Shown one piece after another: positions 16,310-25,100 of a DNA stretch of 64,000 bases. Source of the DNA: Unio delphinus (taxonomy: Eukaryota > Mollusca > Bivalvia > Unionida > Unionidae); assembly GCA_029339505.1 (NCBI GenBank), contig JAQISU010000003.1, positions 17,677,001 to 17,741,000 of the forward strand, read 5' to 3'. Under the pieces are notes generated by a model. That model searched no databases. It was not told the DNA's origin and worked only from the letters and a program-made list of their open reading frames with translations. How positions within the stretch are numbered: position 1 is the stretch's first letter; each line of letters begins with the position of its first letter. A program made the position numbers and the translations under genes.

Positions 16310-16789
16310 ATGTCATATAGTGTTATTAGTGTTACGTTAACTCCCGGTCAATTAAAAAAATTGCAATCAGAATCGGTTAAGCGATGTGGAACCACAATCA
16401 CGTTGAAACCCAACCAAATGACTGGTGGTGCAAATAAACTATCGCTGACAACTCGTCAGGTGAAACATTTCAATGATGCACTTGCAGCCAAAAAAGGTGT
16501 TCAGATTACTCTTTCTGCGGCTGCTATCAAAAATATGATTAAAACAGGCGGTATATTTCCGTTGTTAGCTGCGATTCCAGCATTGATTGCAGCAGCAGCC
16601 CCAGCGGTGGCTAAAGCAGCGGCGTTAGGAGCCGTTGGTACTGCAGCAGGAATGGCACTAAAGAAAGCAACTGGGAAAGGATATAAAAAAAAGGGACGAT
16701 CCGTTCACGGATTGGGTCTAAGACTACCAGGAACCCCGTATTCGTGGTACAGCGGAAAGGGTCTAAGACTACCAGGAACGATTTATTAA
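16310..16789 (+). CDS. PX-like minor virion protein with hydrophobic core
   Basis: 159 residues from an ATG in the TATAATG context. The N-terminal half is Thr/Lys rich (VTLTPGQLKKLQ). It then has a long Ala-rich hydrophobic stretch around 80-115 (IFPLLAAIPALIAAAAPAVA). It ends with a basic Gly-rich tail holding two GLRLPGT repeats. Polinton PX-type proteins share the gene position between capsid and protease and the hydrophobic GG-FPLL segment. It is a likely capsid or membrane-interacting component and a protease substrate. Confidence 0.7.
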   Translation: MSYSVISVTLTPGQLKKLQSESVKRCGTTITLKPNQMTGGANKLSLTTRQVKHFNDALAAKKGVQITLSAAAIKNMIKTGGIFPLLAAIPALIAAAAPAVAKAAALGAVGTAAGMALKKATGKGYKKKGRSVHGLGLRLPGTPYSWYSGKGLRLPGTIY

Positions 16790-16800
16790 TTGAGGAACCT

Positions 16801-17238
16801 ATGGTTCCCATGTCCAATTTTGATTTAATGGATGCGGCTAAAAAACTCGCGATTAAAAACTTCAGAGGTGTCTTTATGAAAGATCAATTACCACATCAAC
16901 CAAACAAAACTGAAACCGGAATCATTAATCTCGATAACAGCACCGGACCCGGAACTCACTGGGTTGCATACGCTATTGATCCACGTGGGATTGTTTATTT
17001 TGATTCATATGGATTAGCCCCACCAAAAGAGTTTATGCGGTATATAAAAACCCTTCCAATGAAGACTTGGTATTCTACGCTACCAACACAAACGATGATT
17101 GACCCACCAATATGTGGCAGCGAAGTATTAAATGTCCTTGACGCTATTTCTAACTCCTTGGGTAACCCAAGCGGAAAACCACCTCATATTGTCGTAAATG
17201 ACTACACCAGCAATCGCTGGAAATCGAAACGATTTTAG
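16801..17238 (+). CDS. Adenain-like maturation protease (cysteine, C5/Ulp1 fold)
   Basis: About 145 residues from ATG 16801 (16810 is an in-frame alternative). The catalytic histidine is in GPGTHWVAYA, the aspartate in IVYFDSYG and the cysteine in PPICGSEV. This is the H-D-C order of adenovirus protease and its Polinton homologues, with the usual spacing. The enzyme would trim capsid precursors during virion maturation. It follows the PX-like gene after 11 bp, and the frame is intact. Confidence 0.88.
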   Translation: MVPMSNFDLMDAAKKLAIKNFRGVFMKDQLPHQPNKTETGIINLDNSTGPGTHWVAYAIDPRGIVYFDSYGLAPPKEFMRYIKTLPMKTWYSTLPTQTMIDPPICGSEVLNVLDAISNSLGNPSGKPPHIVVNDYTSNRWKSKRF

Positions 17239-17262
17239 AGAGAGAAAGAGTTTTACAATAAC

Positions 17263-18300
17263 ATGATTGATATTTGGGGGAGATCTTTGAAACCCAAACC
17301 CGATGGCACTGCACCACCTGATTCTGTCAAGGATATAACAAAAAAAATTAAAGATGAAATCGCTGAGACGTTGAACTTAACAAATGTTGATCCTAATGAA
17401 ATAGTTGTATTTCAGGACAAACAGGGTAAATTGAAATCCAGTGATGTGTCGTTGGATGATATTTTAGTTAAACAACGAAACGCAATCGAAAACACCGTTG
17501 CGTTATTTTCCGATCAGGGTAAATTGAAAACCAGTAATATTTCTCTGGATGATATTTTAGTTAAACAACAAAACGCAATCGAGAACACCGTTGCGTTGTT
17601 TTCGGATCAGGGTAAATTGAAAACCAGTATTATTTCTCTGGATGATATTTTAGTTAAACAACAAAACGCAATCGAGGATACTATCGCGTTATTTTCCGAT
17701 CAGGGTAAACTCAAACCGGGTGTACTCGTTTCGACGATTACAGATCGATTAAAAACTCTCAACGATGAGTTAAACAATTCTCTGGCTGTACTAAAAATAC
17801 TTGAATCTAAAATTGAAGATAACGTAAAACAGTTTATATCATTTCGTAGAAATATCATTGATAAATTTATTGGAACCCAGTTGGATAAAATTGAAATAAA
17901 ACTCCCTGATATTAAAAAATCCATCGATGAGACGAAAACTTTCATCGAAGCCGTCAAAGGTGATTTTTCGAGGATGATAACAATCATTGAAAAAACAAAA
18001 ATTCCTCATGAGAAAACCAATAACGTAGTATATACAATCCAACACGGATCATTTGAGTGGACACCTGCAAACAACAAATTAGATATCACAGCTACTATCA
18101 AGGGTATTTATCGATTAACGCTGGTAGCACCAATTCAATTTAATATATCATCGTCGAGTTCATCCGGGGTCAACAATACGATTTCAACGATCATCGACAA
18201 GGATAAAACTGAACGGTTAACGATAAAAGCCGATGATAAAAGTTTGGCTAAGGCATCAGTAACATGGTATCTGGAATTCGTAGCGGATTTAAGTAAATAA
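17263..18300 (+). CDS. Repeat-bearing fibre-like protein, possible spike
   Basis: 345 residues with three architectural parts. The N-terminal tail is followed by three 31-residue repeats (units of FSDQGKLKTSNISLDDILVK then QQNAIENTV) at about 45-150. Next is a long helical region (about 150-250). The last 90 residues are strand-rich, with a Ser-rich loop (NISSSSSSGV). A repeat shaft, a coiled coil and a beta-rich head recall viral attachment fibres. No diagnostic domain was recognised. The gene lies between protease and penton blocks. Confidence 0.5.
   Translation: MIDIWGRSLKPKPDGTAPPDSVKDITKKIKDEIAETLNLTNVDPNEIVVFQDKQGKLKSSDVSLDDILVKQRNAIENTVALFSDQGKLKTSNISLDDILVKQQNAIENTVALFSDQGKLKTSIISLDDILVKQQNAIEDTIALFSDQGKLKPGVLVSTITDRLKTLNDELNNSLAVLKILESKIEDNVKQFISFRRNIIDKFIGTQLDKIEIKLPDIKKSIDETKTFIEAVKGDFSRMITIIEKTKIPHEKTNNVVYTIQHGSFEWTPANNKLDITATIKGIYRLTLVAPIQFNISSSSSSGVNNTISTIIDKDKTERLTIKADDKSLAKASVTWYLEFVADLSK
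17415..17700 (+). repeat. 93-bp coding tandem repeat in the fibre-like gene
   Basis: Three consecutive units of 93 bp share the block GATATTTTAGTTAAACAAC and differ at few positions. The first is slightly diverged. Repeat number is expected to vary between copies of this element. Confidence 0.85.
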
Positions 18301-18355
18301 CTAAATTGTTCGGATTTCACAATTGAAAAGGCTAGTGTTTTTAAAATAAACAACA

Positions 18356-18904
18356 ATGACTTTGTCATCGACGCAATGTCGCTATGATCAGGTCAGAGAA
18401 TTTCAGAATAGACTCAAAACCCTCACTGAGGAGTATCAAATAAAAATAAAAAAATACCGACGAAGAATCACCGCAATTGATGTTATTATATACTCGGTGT
18501 CAAGCGTTCTCACTGGTGCCGGAATAATACTTGCATCTGTTACAATGATTGCCCCGGTCGTAGTTCCAATTTGCATTTCTGCGGTGGCTACAATCGGGGG
18601 TATATTAACCGGGATAGCAAAAAAGATATCATCATGCAGCCAGAGTAAACTGCAGAATTACTTACTTCAATTTCATATTGCATCAACCGCATATTCGCAA
18701 TTATCATTGATGATATCGTCGTCACTCGACAATACGATTATATCAGATATTGAATTCTCAGCGATGGTCAGTATTTTTGATTCCGCGATATCGAAATTAG
18801 AGCGACAACATGAGTATAATAACAATGACAACACCGATGGAATCAGAAAACACGAACCCAAAAAACAAAATGATCTCAATAATATCAACATTACCAGATT
18901 GTGA
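18356..18904 (+). CDS. Small membrane protein with charged N- and C-terminal arms
   Basis: 182 residues. A charged, coiled-coil-like N-terminus (EEYQIKIKKYRRRI) leads into a strongly hydrophobic stretch of about 50 residues with two likely membrane helices (VIIYSVSSVLTGAGIILASV and PVVVPICISAVATIGGI). A hydrophilic C-terminal half follows. It is probably a virion or host-membrane protein; function unknown. Its 3' end overlaps the start of a frame related to the downstream penton-like protein, and that overlap region is duplicated at 18744-19064. Confidence 0.6.
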   Translation: MTLSSTQCRYDQVREFQNRLKTLTEEYQIKIKKYRRRITAIDVIIYSVSSVLTGAGIILASVTMIAPVVVPICISAVATIGGILTGIAKKISSCSQSKLQNYLLQFHIASTAYSQLSLMISSSLDNTIISDIEFSAMVSIFDSAISKLERQHEYNNNDNTDGIRKHEPKKQNDLNNINITRL

Positions 18905-19064
18905 ATTCTCAGTGATGGTCAGTATTTATGATTCCTCGATACCAAAATTAGAAATAAATCATGAGTATAATGACGACACAGCAGGAATTACTTCAACGAG
19001 TAGTGGAGAACACGAACCCAGTACAAACGAGTATGATATCAATAACATCTACGAAACCCGAGTT
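18744..19064 (+). repeat. Tandem duplication of a gene-junction segment, about 154 bp
   Basis: 18744-18903 and about 18899-19064 are diverged copies. The first encodes EFSAMVSIFDSAISKLE and the second EFSVMVSIYDSSIPKLE. Each also carries, in another frame, a MSI...ENTNP...MISI..ST start-like segment for the penton-like protein. The first copy's second-frame ORF (18810-19067) is a relic of the duplication. Confidence 0.75.
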
Positions 19065-20322
19065 TAGTGTGAATTTCCCCTCTCCGGTTCCTGTGAGTGA
19101 AATCGCGCTAGCAAAACTACGAATGTATCACAGTTGGCCTAATATCAGATCAAAATCATTTGGTGGTCAACAACCGAATAATTCTTTAGTGTTTGCAAAT
19201 AAGAATAAACCCGACGGAACTCCAGACTGGAACGTCGTTTCGATACCAACAGGGTCATACCAAATCGAACAAATCAATGATGAATTCGCGCGTAGAATAA
19301 AATCGATTACTGGAGTAGAGTCAAAAATCGCTATAACAGTTCATGAACCGACGCTATCATCCGCAATTGAAATAAACTCAGAAGAATATGTCGTAGACAT
19401 CTATCAAAGCTCAATAAGAACCGTACTAGGATGGCCTGAATTACCACCCCAGAGTAAAACCGTTGATATACCCGAACCACAAAAAAATGATTATATCACC
19501 GACGTAATAAAACCGGATAATCCAATAAAGTGTTATAAAGATTACCAACCCGATTCAAAGTTTTTTTATATCCTTTACAATAATGTTAGAGAGAAACATC
19601 GTATTGTTAACGAACCCAAAATCATTGAAAATTTCACAACAATGAATAATGATTTATCGCTGTTGTTAATATCTCTTAAATCCGGCTCTCTCACCCGAGA
19701 TGAATTTATCAGCGTCGTAGAAATATGTAACAAAATCATCAAAGATATGGAAACATTTAATTCACAAATTATTCAAGAGATATTAAATGACAGTAATCCC
19801 TTATCGAGAGCAGAATTTGCATCAGACTATAAAATCCGCGTTGAAGATATCCCGACATTCAAACTACCGGGATATAACGTACCAGAACTAAAAAAATCTC
19901 TCAACGATGCTATCGATATTGGTTTTAAAATAATTCATGACGCATGGAAAAAAACAACATCACCGGAAATAAAAATCCTCAAACATAATAATGACCCAGA
20001 CGGTGGCGGCAGACATATCGCTCCGTTCAACGTGAATATATCCTCGGTGATTGCGCTCAATTTAGTGTGTGATGTTATCGAAGGAAGCTATCAGATTAAT
20101 CTAGAGCAATCAAATCAAGCTCAGCAGGGATATATTCTTTATTCATTTGCACCAACAGCTCCTCCAGGATTCCTAATTATTGAAAACCCAATTAATCCTG
20201 TCTATATGCGATGCCATAATAATTCATTAACCAGAATTAATTTCAAACTCACCGACCAGTCAAATAATCTGATTGATTTACAAGAAGAGGTGTTAGCGAT
20301 TAGTCTGTTTGTAAAATCATAA
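18961..20322 (+). CDS. Penton-like minor capsid protein
   Basis: 453 residues, intact. The N-terminal part resembles Polinton penton proteins: VSEIALAKLRMYHSWPNI, later VVSIPTGSYQIEQINDEFAR and VLGWPELPP. A long helical insert (about 190-310) is unusual. The C-terminal strands include NVNISSVIALNLVCDVIEGS and INFKLTDQSNNLIDLQEEVL, a single jelly-roll pattern ending in the usual SLFVKS-like strand. It would occupy the capsid vertices. It is the last gene before the right TIR. The ATG at 18961 is chosen because earlier starts belong to the duplicated segment. Confidence 0.75.
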   Translation: MSIMTTQQELLQRVVENTNPVQTSMISITSTKPEFSVNFPSPVPVSEIALAKLRMYHSWPNIRSKSFGGQQPNNSLVFANKNKPDGTPDWNVVSIPTGSYQIEQINDEFARRIKSITGVESKIAITVHEPTLSSAIEINSEEYVVDIYQSSIRTVLGWPELPPQSKTVDIPEPQKNDYITDVIKPDNPIKCYKDYQPDSKFFYILYNNVREKHRIVNEPKIIENFTTMNNDLSLLLISLKSGSLTRDEFISVVEICNKIIKDMETFNSQIIQEILNDSNPLSRAEFASDYKIRVEDIPTFKLPGYNVPELKKSLNDAIDIGFKIIHDAWKKTTSPEIKILKHNNDPDGGGRHIAPFNVNISSVIALNLVCDVIEGSYQINLEQSNQAQQGYILYSFAPTAPPGFLIIENPINPVYMRCHNNSLTRINFKLTDQSNNLIDLQEEVLAISLFVKS

Positions 20323-20367
20323 ATGATTTTCATCCTAAAGACTCGATCAAATTATTTCTTATTTTTG

Positions 20368-20618
20368 TTAACCCAGAACTGAAAACTTTAGCAGCAGAGA
20401 GGGTGGATGACAACAAGTTGCGACCAAATTTGATTAAAAAATCGTTTTCATTTTTTTAGTTAAAATGATTTCGTATGTAGATTTCAATCAATTTTTTTGT
20501 CTGAAAACGTTGTAGGGTTCACCTTTTTTTGGTTAAAATAAGATTATAAGACGGCTCGTTTTAGGATTTCAATCAAATTTTGTCTAAAAACGTTGTAGGA
20601 TTCACCCTCTCTGCTGCT
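20368..20618. repeat. Right terminal inverted repeat of element A (251 bp)
   Basis: Reverse complement of 5527-5777 with no mismatch noticed by eye, including the internal direct and inverted sub-repeats. Confidence 0.92.
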
Positions 20619-20623
20619 TCAGT
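20619..20623. repeat. Target-site duplication of element A, right copy
   Basis: TCAGT matches 5522-5526. Sequence after it continues element B. Confidence 0.8.
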
Positions 20624-20629
20624 CAATCG

Positions 20630-21210
20630 ATGCGACAGAGTTATTCAATGATGTCGGACAAAAAGAAGACGATGAATTGGAGTGAGCCAGGAGTAGAGAC
20701 AGCAAGTCATGGGCCAGCAGTGACTACTAAAGTTATGACAAATCTACATCCAGAAGAAGTTGATTTAAACTGGGATATTGTGGATTTTTTAACATCACAA
20801 GAATTTATTCCGGAACCTTTGTTACCTTCTGCTTCGTCTTATGTACACGTCGATGATTTTAAGCAGAGACAAAATAAAGAATTAGAGCGATTTTTACAAC
20901 AACAGAAAGTAGAAGAACAAGCTTTTCTTATGCAACAGCAGGAAGAAGAAGCAAGAAGGAAACACCAGGAATAAACAGTAGCAGCAACCGAGAAGAAAGA
21001 AGACCAAGGACAGAAAGAAAATAGTGAAAATCAAACGGTCACGACGGTACTTTTAGATATTTTAGCAGAGTTAAGGAGTCTGAAACAAATGTATCAGACT
21101 TCTTTATCACGACCCAAGAGAAAAAGACCTTCTCGAGCTAAACAACCCAATCTGTCTGTGACTACGTCTACCATACCACCGTTAGTGATTTCTACCAAAT
21201 TATTGACATG
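20630..21210 (+). pseudogene. Element B left-end gene: Gln/Glu-rich coiled coil with basic tail
   Basis: The frame starts at 20630 (or ATG 20648) and is open to a single TAA at 20972-20974, then continues in frame to TGA at 21208-21210. It encodes an acidic N-terminal part (HPEEVDLNWDIVDFLTSQ), a Q/E-rich coiled coil (ERFLQQQKVEEQAFLMQQQ) and a basic motif like a nuclear localisation signal (RPKRKRPSRAKQP). No family is recognised. Its promoter is on the far side of element A (5430-5526). It is followed 110 bp later by a histone-type stem-loop. It is probably an early regulatory protein, now broken by one stop. Confidence 0.5.
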
Positions 21211-21319
21211 AACCACCAGTCCCGAAGTAGGCCTTGGTCGTGGCAAAGGCTTAAGACAGCTCAAGATGGTTACATCCCGTTTCTGAGTTTGTTTTGTTTT
21301 AGACAAACAAAATACCAAC

Positions 21320-21359
21320 GGTCCTTTTCAGGGCCACTCCAATTATTTCGAAAAGAAAT
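21320..21359 (+). terminator. Histone-type 3' stem-loop plus downstream element
   Basis: GGTCCTTTTCAGGGCC (21320-21335) fits the histone mRNA stem-loop consensus (6-bp stem with one G-T pair, TTTC loop), preceded by CCAAC and followed by ACTCC. TTTCGAAAAGAAAT at 21346-21359 matches a U7-binding downstream element. An AATAAA at 21439-21444 lies further on, as in many histone genes. It is nearly the same design as the minus-strand copy at 5057-5091. Confidence 0.75.
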
Positions 21360-21527
21360 ACTATTTCAATTGCCTAATTCAATGAAAACTCAAAAGTCCT
21401 TTTTTATTTTTTTTAAACCCATGATGTACGTGTGAGTGAATAAATGTGTGAGTGTAGGTTCTTATTCTATAAAATCAAAACCAAGAGACACTTACTTTTT
21501 TCTCTCTGGTGCATTCTGGTACAAAAG

Positions 21528-22065
21528 TTACAATTCAATATCACAACATAACATAACCCAATACCACTTTAAAAAGTTCATAGGTTTCTTCTTTTTCACT
21601 CTTTCTGTTTTTTTCATTTTCTTTACTGTCCCAGGTTTTTCTTTATCTTCTTCCTCTTCACTTTCGTTTCGTCTTCTTTTCTTGTCTTTGTGAACGTGTC
21701 GGGGTTCTTCCTTGGGGGAGGGTACCTTTTCCTCCTCCTCCTCCTGTTCAGAATTCCTCTCCCCCTCCTCCTCCTGCTCCTGTTTTTTTCTTAGGGCAGT
21801 TTGGAGACCAATGTCCTTTCTCTTTACAATAATAACATTTATCTTGACTTTTGTCTCTATTGGTACCTTTTCTGTTTTTGTCACGATCTAGACATTCTGT
21901 AGCCCAATGTCCTTTCTTCTTACAGATATAGCAAGTATCTTGACTTTTATCTCGAAAGGAGGGAGAGTAGTCCGTAGGCTTGTCTGAAGAAAACTTTCGT
22001 ATGACCCCACGTAAAGCTCTGATGAGAAGTTCAACTTGTGTAGGTTCTTCCATCGTTCTGCTCAA
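21528..22065 (-). pseudogene. Double CCHC zinc-knuckle protein with acidic/basic tail, frameshifted
   Basis: From 22065 the frame encodes a short helical start and two Gag-like zinc knuckles (CYICKKKGHWATEC and CYYCKEKGHWSPNC), then ends at 21748. A second frame to 21528 continues with a Glu-rich and Lys/Arg-rich tail (EEEEEKVPSPKEEPRH, KDKKRRRNESEEEED). The frame change falls at a run of seven adenines near 21785 and is probably an indel. Zinc knuckles bind single-stranded nucleic acid. Such a protein is not one of the standard Polinton core genes. It lies between the left-end gene and PolB, on the opposite strand. Confidence 0.65.
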
Positions 22066-22186
22066 TGTGAGAGTGAAATGAATAATGAAAGGTTAGACAC
22101 TAACCATTTTTATATGCACGGTTCGGACATGAATATATAGGGGTTATGCTCTTTAAAAGGTAGTCATTTGACGTTTTGCAGATAAG

Positions 22187-25100
22187 ATGAAAAGACCTCA
22201 TCATGTTGTGGAGAAAGGAGAAAACAGTAAGAGACAGAAACGTAATGTATCGCCTAGCACAGTAGCTGAAGTCTTGGCTCAAATTCATGCCAGTGATTTT
22301 GAAGATGACATGAGTGAGCCCGAATCCACACCTAAGCAATCAACATCCAAGCAAAGTGCACCACACTTAGTAAACCCTGAAAATTACTATCACATTCGAG
22401 AGACGGAAAAGCGTTACTCTCGAAAATTTTGAACAACGGCTTACACGTATGCTGTAAAGTTTAAAGATTTCAAGTCCAATGTACCTTTGGAGAATACAGA
22501 AGGGTTCATTACCGAGGTGTGGGATTCTGTGTTAACTGCACTGAAGCAGCAATGTCAAGCCAAAGAAGACGATCACTTGAGACTTTCTATTCATCACGAT
22601 AATTTGAAGTCTCCCGTTTGGATCGAGTTTACTAACCCATCACAATTAACACCTTCCAAAGTCATCGACAAAATTCAACATGTGCAACAATCCAACGACA
22701 AGTTTCACATCACCGACGGAAAAGCCACACTGTTCATGACCCACGTGTCTCTTCCTCAGGGGACAGGACGCAAAAGAGTGTTATTGGGGGACAGTCTTCG
22801 CAACATGAAGCGAAGCCTCCTCCGAATTAACAATCCTCAAGACCAGATATGTTTAGCCCGTGCCATCGTCGTGGGACGAATGTATGCCAACAAGAACGAG
22901 ACGATAGAATGGAAAAGAGCCTGGACAACTATTCGAAAATTGGGTCGAGCCAAACAAAGAAGTGAAGCAGAACTCCTGTTACAGCAAGCATGGATATCCA
23001 AAGACGCCCCTTGCGGTACTCCAGAAATGCAAAAATTGCAAGACGTCTTGGTTCCACGTTACACTTTGAAAGTACACACTCAAGAACTGCGTGGTCCTCT
23101 TTTGTTTCGAGGCCACGATTTCAAAGACGGAAAATACATTCACGTCTATCATCACGATGGTCATTTTGATACCATTATCAGTATCACTGGATTTCTGGGA
23201 TACGGTTACTACTGTGAAAAATGTGACTATGGTTATAACAATCGAGAACAACACAAGCATTGTGGATCAAAATGTGAGGGATGTTTGGCCTCTCAACCTT
23301 GTCTGGACAAAGGCCAAGTACGAGTGCATTGCCCTGTTTGTCAGCGCACTTTTGTCAGTCTCACATGTTACCAGCAACATTTGAAGATACAAGGTTCACA
23401 GCAGAAAAGTACTTGTCAGCTTTTGAGATTGTGCCCTACTTGTAGACAAGGCATACGTACCAATAGTGTTAAGTTACACGTTTGTCGAGGGAAGAATCGT
23501 GGATTTGGAGCACGAATGCTTCATTCAAAAATATCAACCCCAACCAGAAGATACCCAGAAGAAAGGGAATTTTATCTTTTTTGATTTCGAATGCATGCAA
23601 GAAACTGGTATTCACATTCCTAATTTCTGCGTGGCTCACCGTGCGTGCAAGAAGTGTATACAAGAACCAATCTTTAGTCATTGCCCTCACTGCAGCAAGA
23701 TTCCTGGAGGACGTGAAAAAATCTTTCGAGGGCCAAACACACTAGCCGATTTTGCTCAATGGATCGTAAACCCCATTGACGAAACGTGGAGTCCAGATGA
23801 CATCAAACATTACGGAGATTGTCATTGCCATGCCACAGTCATGGCTCACAATTTCTCGGGATACGATGGGCAATTTCTGCTCAGATTCTATGCGGAACAA
23901 AGTACCGAACGACCTCAAGTCACTTTGAACGGAGCCAAAATCATTTCTATGCAAGTATAACAAGTACAGTTTAAAGATTCGATGTGTTACTTGGTCATGC
24001 CTTTGAGTCGCATGCCTAAAACGTTTGGAATGACAAAAATGGCCAAAGGTTATTTTCAACACTTTTTCAATACTAAAGCCAATCAACATGCCGTTCTACC
24101 GCATTTGACTGAGGCTGACGACTACGACCCCGATAACATGCGCACCGAACAACGAGAAGCTTTCCATGCTTGGTACCAGACTCACGCCTCGGACCCCTTT
24201 GACTTTCAAGAAGAAATGTTAAAGTACTGTCGATCTGACGTGGACATTTTACGACGTTGCTGTGGAAAATTTCGAGAATTGTTCATGGAGTACGGAGGGA
24301 TCGATCCTTTGAAAGAAGCTTGTACCATCGCCAAAGCATGTTCCTTAGTGTACCGAAAACGCTTTATGCCTGAAAATGCTCTAGCTGTCATCAGTCCTCA
24401 AACGACAAATTTTGTCAATCGTCAATACTCGGTCAAAGCCCAACGCTGGCTCCATTACTTGTGCGACAAGGAAGACAAATTGATCCAACACGCTCGCAAC
24501 GGAGGAGGCAAAAAAGACCATCGGAACGTATTCGGTGGATGGCTGGGACTTAGAAAACCCTCAGATCGTGTACGAGTTTAACGGATGCTTATTTCACGGA
24601 TGTCCCATGTGCTACCCTCAACGTGACAACAAAAATCAGTTTTTACAACGGACCCTGGAAGACTTGTACCAGACCACGTGTCAGCGCCGTTTGAAGTTAG
24701 AACAGCAAGGATACCAGGTAGTGGGAATGTGGGAACACGAGTACGATCACCGTTTGAAAACCGATCCCGAGTTTAAACGCATCGTAGAAAGTTACAAGTT
24801 GGTGGACCCCCTGAACCCCCGGGATAGTTTGTACGGAGGACGGACGAATGCCACCTGTTTGCTGTATCAAGCGGACGAAGAGAAAGGAGAAGAAATCAAA
24901 TACTTGGACGTGTGTTCGCTGTATCCTTACGTGTGCAAATATTGTCACTTTCCCGTAGGGCACCCAGAATTGAGGACAGAACACGTTGACTTGGACCACA
25001 TACGCCAGTACGAAGGATTGATCAAGTGCAAAGTCTTGCCTCCCACAGACTTGTACCATCCCGTTTTACCTCACCATTGCCAAGGAAAACTGATGTTTCC

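Larger units (their letters stand above)
5527..20618 (+). mobile_element. Polinton/adintovirus element A, complete and apparently intact
   Basis: A 15.1-kb unit is bounded by 251-bp terminal inverted repeats that look identical by eye. Termini are AG...CT, as is usual for Polintons. TCAGT flanks both sides (5522-5526 and 20619-20623). Shifting the right border by one base gives a 6-bp TTCAGT duplication, the standard Polinton size. It carries all hallmark genes (integrase, family B polymerase, packaging ATPase, adenain-like protease, major capsid, penton) in open frames without stops, except for one frame change that looks programmed. Identical TIRs and open genes argue for a recent insertion. 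It sits inside the older element B. Confidence 0.93.

Noticed and set aside
16744..16800. Extended protease start overlapping the PX-like gene
   Set aside because: It would need a GTG start; the ATG at 16801 gives the normal protease N-terminus.
21208..21435. 75-codon frame across the plus-strand histone-type loop
   Set aside because: It runs through the stem-loop and downstream element, has no motif and no upstream support. It is best read as 3' UTR.
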